A DNA stretch of 64,000 nucleotides from Micropruina glycogenica (GTDB taxonomy: Bacteria > Actinomycetota > Actinomycetes > Propionibacteriales > Propionibacteriaceae): positions 1,178,001-1,242,000 of the forward strand of contig NZ_LT985188.1 in NCBI RefSeq assembly GCF_900289045.1, given 5' to 3'. The position numbers and the translations under genes were made by a program. This document shows, piece after piece, positions 58,224 through 64,000 of this stretch. How positions within the stretch are numbered: the first letter of the stretch is position 1; every line of letters starts with the position of its first letter. The notes below the pieces were generated by a model. The model was not told the origin of the DNA. It ran no database searches and saw only the letters and a list, made by a program, of their open reading frames with translations.

Positions 58224-59027
58224 TCAGCCGGCCTTGGCGGCCTCTTCGCGACGCTTCTTGGCGGCTTCGACCGAGGCCCGCAACGCCGCCACCAGGTCGA
58301 CCACCTCGGCCTCTTTGGGGGCTTCGTCGCTCTCGGTGGGCACCGGCTGGCCGGCCAGCTTGGCCTGCACCACGGCTTCCAGGGCCTCGCGGTAGCTGTC
58401 GGTGAACTGACTGGGGTCGAACTCGCCCGACAACTGGTCGATGAACATGCGGGCCATCTGCACCTCGGCGTCCGACACCTTGATGTCGTCGCCCGGGGCC
58501 GCGAACTCGCCGTCGCGCAACTCGTCGGGCCAGAGCATGGTGTGCATCAGCAGCAGGTCGTCTTTGGCGCGAATCAGTGCCAGCGATTCCCGCGATCGCA
58601 GCGCCACCTTCACCACGGCGGCCTTGCCCTCTTCGGCGAGCGCCCGCCGAAGCAGCACGTACGGCTTGGCGCCGGGCCCGTCGGCCTCGAGAAAGTAGGT
58701 GCGTTCGAAGTAGGTCGGGTCGATGTCGTCGGTCTTCACGAATTGGACGACCTCGACCGCCTTCGAACTCGCCAGGGGCAGGTTCTCGAAGTCTTCGGAA
58801 TCGAGGATCACCAGGCGTCCGTCGCCGGTTTCGTAGCCCTTCGCGATCTCGGTGTAGGGAATCTCTTTGCCGCACACCTCGCAGACCCGCTTGTACTTGA
58901 TGCGCCCGCCGTCCTCGGGGTGCACCTGACGAAACGACAGGTCTTTGGTCTCGGTCGCCCCGTACACCTTGATCGGAATAGTGATCAGGCCGAACGAGAT
59001 CGCGCCCTTCCAGATCGATCGTGGCAT
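58224..59027 (-). CDS. ku: Ku protein of bacterial non-homologous end joining
   Basis: A 267-residue bacterial Ku that forms a homodimeric ring on DNA ends and recruits LigD. Family sequence begins MPRSIWKGAISFGLITIPIK and continues through VCGKEIPYTEIAKGYETGDG, FERTYFLEADGPGAKPYVLL, ALIRAKDDLLLMHTMLWPDE and DSYREALEAVVQAKLAGQ. The C terminus is short with a Lys/Glu-rich end (AAKKRREEAAKAG). ATG 59027 has GAGGAGG upstream. The LigD-type polymerase is separate at 41.9-42.9 kb; no ligase gene is in the window. Confidence 0.95.
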   Translation of the reverse strand: MPRSIWKGAISFGLITIPIKVYGATETKDLSFRQVHPEDGGRIKYKRVCEVCGKEIPYTEIAKGYETGDGRLVILDSEDFENLPLASSKAVEVVQFVKTDDIDPTYFERTYFLEADGPGAKPYVLLRRALAEEGKAAVVKVALRSRESLALIRAKDDLLLMHTMLWPDELRDGEFAAPGDDIKVSDAEVQMARMFIDQLSGEFDPSQFTDSYREALEAVVQAKLAGQPVPTESDEAPKEAEVVDLVAALRASVEAAKKRREEAAKAG

Positions 59028-59220
59028 GTGGTTCCTCCTCGCCCGTGTGCGTCGCAGGGCTGCCGCACGGTTGCACCAGCCTGCCGCACCAGCCCAAATC
59101 ACGCCAGAACGTGCAGGCCGCCGTTTGAAGCTTCAAGCCGTTACGCCGGCGAACGCGGGGTCTCTCGCTTTCGCTTGAGGTTCGACAAGCCCGACCCACG
59201 AGCCGGATCGAAGACCGTGA

Positions 59221-59679
59221 TCAGCCGGCCACCAGACCCGCCCATTCGGACGGGCCATGCCACAACAACTCGTGAGACGCCAGCAGGTCGGCTATCGCTG
59301 GATCGTCCCACGCGTCAGACAGCGAGGCATGGGGGCGATCGAGTGCCGCCGCCGTGGCGGCGCCGGACGCGTCGTCGGCGAACAGGGCGTTCACGGCGCT
59401 CCACGGCACGGCGCCGGCCTCGACTTCGCCGAACTCAGATCCCGCGACCGCCCGGGCGGACGCCTCGGCCACCGCCACCAGGCGGCGTCCAGAACTCAGC
59501 AGACCCGAGAGGCCCGCAATGTGCATTGCCGTGTGCTCAGCTTCCTCGTCGTCTGCAGGGGTGAACCCGAACGCCTGCCGTAGCGAGTTCGTCACGCCGA
59601 ACGCCTGCTTCGGGGCAAAGGAACCGCCCTCGACCCAGCTCGACAACTGCGCCTGCGTGAGAGGTATGAAAACCAGCAT
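59221..59679 (-). CDS. DUF6912-like hypothetical protein
   Basis: A 152-residue soluble protein opening MLVFIPLTQAQLSSWVEGG, then a helical segment with AFGVTNSLRQAFGFTPADDE and EEAEHTAMHIAGLSGLL, VVAEASARAV-like strand and a C-terminal helix. This resembles actinobacterial DUF6912 proteins, whose function is unknown. ATG 59679 overlaps the stop of the acyltransferase gene (TGATG) and has GGGGAAG upstream; GTG 59682 is the alternative. The overlap implies coupled translation with the acyltransferase. Confidence 0.7.
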   Translation of the reverse strand: MLVFIPLTQAQLSSWVEGGSFAPKQAFGVTNSLRQAFGFTPADDEEAEHTAMHIAGLSGLLSSGRRLVAVAEASARAVAGSEFGEVEAGAVPWSAVNALFADDASGAATAAALDRPHASLSDAWDDPAIADLLASHELLWHGPSEWAGLVAG

Positions 59680-60929
59680 CACTTCCCCGCTCGATTCAGC
59701 ACACCGAGCTCATCTGCTGCGTTGCGGGCGAAGCTCGGCAGTGGCGTCGTCGCCGTGGCGGCGAAGCTGACCCGGCCGTCGAGGCTGGTGACGCCCACGC
59801 TGATCACCTGATCGTCGACCGTGGATTCGAAGGCATGCAGGGCCCGCACCCGCTGCTCACCCAGCCACCGAGCGGACGCCGGGCCGGGCACGTTGACCAG
59901 CAAGACCTCGTGCGGTCGTCCGGTCGTCACCAAACCGGTGGCCACCGCGTGCATCGTGGGGGGCGCGAAGCCGGCCACCTCGACCAGCTCGCGGGCTTCG
60001 ACGAGCCGCTCGGAATCGACCCGTGCCTGAGTCAGCGTGGCGATGGCGGCCAGCCGTTCTGCGGCGGTTGTGGCGGTCACCGGCAACGACACGAACTGGG
60101 GCGCCACCAGGCAACCCATCGCGCTGGCGCCGTCGTCGTCCACGGCCAACGGCACCAGCGCCACTGGGTCGTGCAGGTCGGTGCCGGCGTCGAGCTGGGC
60201 GCCGCGCACGGCCGCGGTGACCATGGCCACCACGATGTCGTGCACCCTGACCCCGTGCGCATGGGCGGCGCGTTCGAGATCAGCCAGGTCGAACTCGACG
60301 GCCGCCACGTGGCGGGGCGTGGTCTCGGTGCTCACCTGCCGCAGGCCCTGTTCGGCCAGGCCGCCCAGGCCCGCGGCCGCCTCGCGCAGGCTCTGCAGCG
60401 GATCGGTCACGTTGCGCAACAGGCTGCCGAACCCACGCGGCTCATCGACAGCCGGCTCCCATCGCGGAGCGTCGCCCTCGATCAGCGTGGGTTGCTCATC
60501 GAGCAGCTCGTGCAGTAGGTGCACGTGGTCACCGCCGTCCACCAGGCCAGGGTGGGCACGCACCGCCAACGCCCAACGCGGACCCGGCAGGCCGTCGATT
60601 ATCGTGGCGTCCCACAAGGGGTGCAGCCGCTCCAACGGCTCGGCGAGCAGAGCAGCCAGCCGGTCTTCGAGGCGTCCCGCGGCCCGCTGCGTCATCAGGT
60701 GACCGCTCACCCGAAAGCCGCGGTCGTCCACCCACGACTGCAGGCCGGTGCCGGCCAGCTTCTGCCGAAACCTGGGCGAGTAGGCGATGCGCTGCTCGAT
60801 CAACAGACCGAGTTGCTCCGCAGCCGGCGCGGGGCCGTCCACGATCAGCACGCTCAACTGATGCCACGGCTGCGCCGGCTGATCGCGCGCCAGCAGCAGT
60901 GCCTCGTTCATGCTGACCGCATCGGCCAT
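59679..60929 (-). CDS. WS/DGAT-like acyltransferase with altered HHxxxDG motif
   Basis: A 416-residue protein of the wax ester synthase/diacylglycerol acyltransferase family, which esterifies fatty alcohols or diacylglycerol with acyl-CoA. The N-terminal condensation-type domain has MNEALLLARDQPAQPWHQLS, RFRQKLAGTGLQSWVDDRGF, and RLHPLWDATIIDGLPG; the C-terminal domain has VHDIVVAMVTAAVRGAQLDA and LLVNVPGPASARWLGEQ (the family NVPGP motif). The catalytic HHxxxDG reads H126-P127-GLV-D131-G132, so the second His, the general base, is Pro. It may be inactive or act differently. ATG 60929 was chosen because family sequence starts there. The DUF6912-like gene is coupled downstream. Confidence 0.82.
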   Translation of the reverse strand: MADAVSMNEALLLARDQPAQPWHQLSVLIVDGPAPAAEQLGLLIEQRIAYSPRFRQKLAGTGLQSWVDDRGFRVSGHLMTQRAAGRLEDRLAALLAEPLERLHPLWDATIIDGLPGPRWALAVRAHPGLVDGGDHVHLLHELLDEQPTLIEGDAPRWEPAVDEPRGFGSLLRNVTDPLQSLREAAAGLGGLAEQGLRQVSTETTPRHVAAVEFDLADLERAAHAHGVRVHDIVVAMVTAAVRGAQLDAGTDLHDPVALVPLAVDDDGASAMGCLVAPQFVSLPVTATTAAERLAAIATLTQARVDSERLVEARELVEVAGFAPPTMHAVATGLVTTGRPHEVLLVNVPGPASARWLGEQRVRALHAFESTVDDQVISVGVTSLDGRVSFAATATTPLPSFARNAADELGVLNRAGK

Positions 60930-61077
60930 CGTGATCCTCCCGCCTGTCGTCGCTCGCCTCACTACGTGCCGCTCGCGCAGGTGGGCGAGCACCAAGTGGT
61001 CGGGCGAGCGATGCGTACCCCGCCCAGCCTATGTGCCGTACCCGGTGCTGACTTGGGTCACGTGCGAGAATCGGGAC

Positions 61078-61515
61078 GTGGCTCGCCTGCTTCCCCTCGT
61101 CGCCATCGTTCTGCTACTCGCCGGGTGCAGCGTTCAGCCTGCCGCGGGCCCGTCCGGGTCGCCCGGCGCGTCGACCACTGCCTCGTCCGTCGCTCCCGCA
61201 CCGACGCCGTCCACCACTCCCGCCGACACGGTGTCGGCGTCCGCCTCCCCCGCCGTCACCACGATCGAGATTCAACTCAAGGACGGCAAGGTGTCGCCCA
61301 ACGGCGACCGGGTCGACCTCAACCAGGGCGACCAGTTCGTGCTCGACATCACTTCCGATCGTGACGACGAGGTTCATGTGCACGGCTTCGACAAAGGCAT
61401 CGAGGTGAGCGCCGGGCAGCATGTGCGCGTGCCGATGACCGCCGACCGCACCGGGCGTTTCGAGGTCGAGTCGCACCACCCCGAGCTGCTGATCGTCGTG
61501 CTGCAGATCCGGTGA
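61078..61515 (+). CDS. Cupredoxin-like lipoprotein
   Basis: A 145-residue lipoprotein: GTG 61078, a signal peptide (VARLLPLVAIVLLLAGC) with lipobox Cys17, a Ser/Thr/Pro-rich spacer (~18-60), then a beta-sandwich domain (TTIEIQLKDGKVSPNGDRVD, FVLDITSDRDDEVHVHGFDK, FEVESHHPELLIVVLQIR). The fold resembles cupredoxin-like domains; the His residues in VHVHGFDK and SHHPEL could bind a metal, but the classical Cys ligand is absent. GAGAAT lies six bases before the GTG, fitting a leaderless mRNA. It overlaps the membrane protein gene (GTGA) and probably works with it at the outer membrane face. Confidence 0.85.
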   Translation: MARLLPLVAIVLLLAGCSVQPAAGPSGSPGASTTASSVAPAPTPSTTPADTVSASASPAVTTIEIQLKDGKVSPNGDRVDLNQGDQFVLDITSDRDDEVHVHGFDKGIEVSAGQHVRVPMTADRTGRFEVESHHPELLIVVLQIR

Positions 61516-62798
61516 TCCTGCCGCTGCACGGGCTGGGTTCTCGCCAAGACCTGCCGCTGCCCTTCGAACTGGTGCTGCTCGGGGCTGCCCTGGCGCTGCT
61601 GCTGTCGTTCGGGGCCCTGGTGCTGGCGTGGCGTCGTCCGCGCTTCACCGCGCAGGCCGGGTTGGCCCTGCCTGGGCTGACCCGCATGGTGGACGCCCCC
61701 GTCACGCGGGCGTTGGCGCGTCTGCTGGCCCTGGCGCTGTACGGCTGGATGGCACTGGCGCTCTGGTTCGGCCAGGACCGCGTGACCAACCCGGTGTTCG
61801 GCTTCGTGTTCGTGTGGCTCTGGGTGGGACTGGTGCCCGTGTCGCTGCTCTTCGGGTCGATCTGGCGGCTGACCAACCCGTTGCGCACCCTCGCCCGGCT
61901 GGTTCTGGCGCCGCGTGGCCCGCTGCGGCCGCTCAGCGAGGCGGCCTGGCAGCGCGTGGGCATCACGCCCGGTGTGGTGACGCTGCTGGGGTTCGCCTGG
62001 CTCGAACTCGTACAACCCGGCAACAACACCTTGCCGGTGCTGCGCTGGTGGGCCGTCGCCTGGTTCGTGGGCGCCGTGGGCGGCTCGCTGATCTTCGGTG
62101 AACGGTGGGTGTCGGCCTTCGATCCCTTCGAGGTGTTCGCCGAACGCATCGCCACCCTGTCACCCTGGCAACGGGTGGACGGCGTGCTGCACCTGGTGAA
62201 CCCGTTGCGTCACGCGTGCACCGCACCGGTGCCCCGTGGCACCGCCGCGGTGACGGCGACCTTGTTGGGCATCACCGCCTACGACAGCTTCACCAACACC
62301 ACAGTGTGGGTGGGGTGGGTACAGACCTCGACGCTCCCCCGCACACTCTGGGGCACTCTTGGCCTGGTGGGCATGACCGTGCTCGTCGGCGGCGCATTCG
62401 CCCTGGCCGCGCGCGCGACGGCGGCCGGCTGGACGAACCGGTTGGCGGCGAGCCTGGTGCCGATCGTGGTGGGCTACAACTTCGCGCACTACCTGAGCCT
62501 GCTGGTTCTCGAGGGGCAGCGGACGGCGATTCTGGCCTCCGATCCGCTCGGCCTGGGTTGGAACGTCTTCGGCACCGCCGAACTGGGCGTGAACACGGGC
62601 ATCTTCGACTACCCGCAGCCGGTTGCGATCATCCAGCTCTGCGCGATCGTGCTCGGCCATCTGCTGGGCGTCCTGATCGCCCACGATCGCTCGCTGGTGG
62701 CCCTGAACGGACGCCGGGTGATCGTCGGTCAACTGCCCATGCTGATGCTGATGGTCGGTTACACGGTGGCCGGGCTCGTGCTGCTGTTCTCGCCCTGA
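61512..62798 (+). CDS. Polytopic membrane protein (actinobacterial 'fenitrothion hydrolase'-annotated family)
   Basis: A 428-residue membrane protein with about 10-11 hydrophobic segments (LVLLGAALALLLSFGALVLA at the start, LPMLMLMVGYTVAGLVLLFS at the end). The opening MILPLHGLGSRQDLPLPFEL matches a conserved actinobacterial family often named fenitrothion hydrolase; I doubt that name because nothing hydrolase-like is visible. Internal motifs are LFGSIWRLTNPLRTLARLV, GERWVSAFDPFEVFAERIAT and GYNFAHYLSLLVLEGQ. GTG 61512 overlaps the lipoprotein stop. With the cupredoxin-like partner it may be involved in metal or redox handling; that is inference from the pairing. Confidence 0.8.
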   Translation: MILPLHGLGSRQDLPLPFELVLLGAALALLLSFGALVLAWRRPRFTAQAGLALPGLTRMVDAPVTRALARLLALALYGWMALALWFGQDRVTNPVFGFVFVWLWVGLVPVSLLFGSIWRLTNPLRTLARLVLAPRGPLRPLSEAAWQRVGITPGVVTLLGFAWLELVQPGNNTLPVLRWWAVAWFVGAVGGSLIFGERWVSAFDPFEVFAERIATLSPWQRVDGVLHLVNPLRHACTAPVPRGTAAVTATLLGITAYDSFTNTTVWVGWVQTSTLPRTLWGTLGLVGMTVLVGGAFALAARATAAGWTNRLAASLVPIVVGYNFAHYLSLLVLEGQRTAILASDPLGLGWNVFGTAELGVNTGIFDYPQPVAIIQLCAIVLGHLLGVLIAHDRSLVALNGRRVIVGQLPMLMLMVGYTVAGLVLLFSP

Positions 62799-62810
62799 TC
62801 GCTGGTTGCG

Positions 62811-63050
62811 CTGAAGATCCCGGCGTGCGCCGGGATGACCGGCGTGGGCGGCATCTCCGAACGGCGCCCGCCTGGTTGCGCTGGAGATCCCGGCGTGCGC
62901 CGGGATGACGGCGTGGGCGGCATCTCGAAACGGCCCGCCCAGTTGCGGCTGGGGATCCCGGCGTGCGCCGGGATGACGGGGCGGCCCAGGGCGTGCGCTT
63001 GGATGGCGGAGCTTCTTTCGTCATCCCGGCGAACGCCGGGATCTCAGACC
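62811..63050 (+). repeat. Array of REP-like hairpins
   Basis: Three direct ~66-base units (each TTGCG-CTG, GATCCCGGCGTGCGCCGGGA, TGACGGCGTGGGCGGCATCT or a variant) at about 62808-62877, 62876-62943 and 62942-62990, then an inverted single copy TCATCCCGGCGAACGCCGGG at ~63020-63039. The array fills the gap 62799-63126; no gene seen there. Confidence 0.85.
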
Positions 63051-63126
63051 GGAGTTGTCCACAGATTTGGCGTGCTGACCCCCTTGAGCCCGAGTTCTGC
63101 CGGCGGCGTGGGTCAGGGTGTAGGCC

Positions 63127-63609
63127 ATGAACTCTGCGATCAGGCCCACGCGCGCTCCCATGGTGCTGGCGCCGGCCGTCCGGCTGGTCGAACCGGTGCT
63201 GCTCGAACCTGTTCAGGCGCCACTGCTGCCGTGGCCGACGAGCGTCGAGCAGGTTGCCGAATCCGTCGACATCGCGCCGCGCGTGCAACGCATCGTGTCG
63301 CAACTGACCAACGCAGTGATCGAGGTGCTCTGTGGCCGTCGTGCTCTGGAGCACTTGGAGGCACACCTGCGGGCGCCGGTGTATGACCTGGTCGGCCATC
63401 TACGCGGCGCCCGGTTGCTGCCGGCCCTTAGCCTGGCTTCGCTACACCTGCAACAGCCTGCCGATCACGTGATCGAGGCGGCGGCCCGGCTGCGTGACGA
63501 CCACCGTTCGGTGGCAGCGGCCCTGTGCTTCACCCGTTCGGACGGTCGCTGGCGGATGTGTGCGCTCGAACTGGCACTCGACCCCGCGGTGGTCTTGCGA
63601 AGCAGCTGA
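63127..63609 (+). CDS. Rv3235-family (DUF6459-like) protein
   Basis: A 160-residue protein. After a Pro/Val-rich N terminus (~1-45) comes a compact domain: IAPRVQRIVSQLTNAVIEVL, CGRRALEHLEAHLRAPVYDL, PADHVIEAAARLRDDHRSV and AALCFTRSDGRWRMCALELA. This is the Rv3235/DUF6459 pattern found near secA in actinobacteria, and secA is indeed next here. Function unknown. ATG 63127 is the only good start; no clear ribosome-binding site precedes it. Confidence 0.85.
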   Translation: MNSAIRPTRAPMVLAPAVRLVEPVLLEPVQAPLLPWPTSVEQVAESVDIAPRVQRIVSQLTNAVIEVLCGRRALEHLEAHLRAPVYDLVGHLRGARLLPALSLASLHLQQPADHVIEAAARLRDDHRSVAAALCFTRSDGRWRMCALELALDPAVVLRSS

Positions 63610-63670
63610 GGTATCGGTCTCGCCACGCTCGACCGCCGTGCAGGGTCTCAGCCCACACCCGAGACAGAGT

Positions 63671-63776
63671 GAAGCGGAGTGGGGCCGCCCCTGTCAGGGC
63701 GTGCTCGGGCGTTTGCGCACTGCGAGGCAATACCCGAGCAGTTCAGCAAGGACGGGACAGGGGCTGCCCCACTCCA
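63671..63776 (+). repeat. MITE-like ~107-bp palindromic element, copy B
   Basis: GAAGCGGAGTGGGGCCGCCC opens the element and GGGACAGGGGCTGCCCCACT closes it; the middle contains GGGCGTTTGCGCACTGCGAG. It is nearly the reverse complement of copy A at 31195-31302. It lies between the convergent ends of the Rv3235-like gene and secA. Confidence 0.75.
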
Positions 63777-63830
63777 CGACTTCCGCACCCGACTCACATG
63801 AGGAGTTCAACACCAAGCCGTGCGGACAGC

Positions 63831-64000
63831 TCAACGCCGCCCGTGGCACATCTTGTACTTCTTTCCCGACCCGCACGGGCACGGCGCATTGCGGCCCACC
63901 CCCGCGTACGGGTCGTCGGCCTTGTCAGTGCCGCTCTTGGTGGCCTCGCCCGTCTCGGACGGCGCCGAGTAGCTCACCGCGCTCTGCCGCCGCTCGCCCA
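63831..64000 (-). CDS. secA: SecA preprotein translocase ATPase, 3' end only
   Basis: The last 55 codons of secA, read on the minus strand and open to the right edge. The end [20 protein letters not shown] followed by RR and TGA (63831-63833) is the SecA C-terminal zinc-binding (SEC-C) motif, with Cys-x-Cys and Cys-His ligands. Before it is the flexible, poorly conserved linker ([20 protein letters not shown]). SecA drives export through SecYEG. The identification rests on the SEC-C motif, which also occurs in some other proteins, plus the [11 protein letters not shown] linker and the Rv3235-like neighbour, which favour SecA. Confidence 0.88.
   Translation of the reverse strand, partial: GERRQSAVSYSAPSETGEATKSGTDKADDPYAGVGRNAPCPCGSGKKYKMCHGRR

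Noticed and set aside
61512-62798. Hydrolase function for the polytopic membrane protein
   Set aside because: The common database name fenitrothion hydrolase is not backed by any visible catalytic motif in this membrane protein.
1-64000. tRNA and rRNA genes
   Set aside because: I looked through the gaps between genes for cloverleaf-like sequences with GGTTCGAATCC-type loops and found none I could support.

Overview
This GC-rich window reads as a chromosome segment of an actinobacterium (Actinomycetota). The evidence is an S-(hydroxymethyl)mycothiol dehydrogenase, an AdnAB helicase-nuclease next to NudC, a PknG-type kinase with a GlnX-like membrane protein, bacterial Ku plus a LigD-type polymerase, a 180-kDa-class NAD-glutamate dehydrogenase, DUF3107, and an Rv3235-like gene beside secA. 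Many genes have a TANNNT -10 hexamer only 6-7 bases before the start codon, the usual actinobacterial layout for leaderless mRNAs. Coexisting RecBCD and the two intergenic repeat families would fit Propionibacteriales, but that placement is only a guess.

Layout. 1-7.0 kb: recC (partial), recB and recD in overlapping order. 7.0-10.5 kb: a decayed stretch with a broken lipoprotein gene, a broken ECF sigma factor, two small hypothetical genes and a frameshifted DJ-1/PfpI gene. 10.6-18.7 kb: an immunity-like/Arr ADP-ribosyltransferase fusion, then nudC, adnB and adnA on the minus strand. 18.9 kb: a cold-shock protein. 19.3-31.0 kb: nine tightly packed plus-strand genes forming a phospho-signalling system (TelA, small protein, AAA+ ATPase, GlnX-like membrane protein, coiled-coil protein, PknG-like kinase, PP2C phosphatase, VWA protein, FHA protein). 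Kinase, phosphatase and FHA protein all carry paired zinc ribbons. 31.0-31.8 kb: repeats and a possible insertion-sequence end. 31.8-33.8 kb: VKOR, DsbA-like and membrane protein genes. 34-36 kb: DUF3107 and a DEAD-box helicase.

36.5-39.9 kb, minus strand: a compact RiPP locus of the linear azol(in)e (TOMM/LAP) type. It has a 103-residue precursor with a ten-cysteine core, a fused cyclodehydratase (RRE + E1-like + YcaO ending in PxPxP) and a SagB-type dehydrogenase. No transporter, protease or immunity gene is visible beside it. This is the best candidate here for an undescribed product. Divergent from it are mscR and an MBL-fold hydrolase (formaldehyde detoxification).

41.9-59.7 kb: LigD-type polymerase, trpS with a leader-peptide attenuator, a YhgE/Pip-type membrane protein with a degenerate ABC ATPase, a PHP phosphoesterase, NAD-glutamate dehydrogenase, a DUF2505 protein, a truncated radical SAM/SPASM gene abutted by an MFS-MerR module with a clear MerR operator, PruA, a small membrane protein, Ku and a DUF6912-like protein. 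59.7-64 kb: a WS/DGAT-like acyltransferase with an altered active-site motif, a cupredoxin-like lipoprotein with a polytopic membrane protein, an Rv3235-family protein and the 3' end of secA.

Two short repeat families run through the window. One is a hairpin with core ATCCCGGCGAACGCCGGGAT, the other is TGGTCGAGCTTGTCGAGACC. Both lie between genes, but copies have also become coding sequence in the PP2C, FHA and MerR proteins. A roughly 107-bp MITE-like element occurs twice in inverted orientation. DNA-end repair genes are dense (RecBCD, AdnAB, Ku, LigD polymerase), and PruA with glutamate dehydrogenase can carry pyrroline-5-carboxylate to 2-oxoglutarate.
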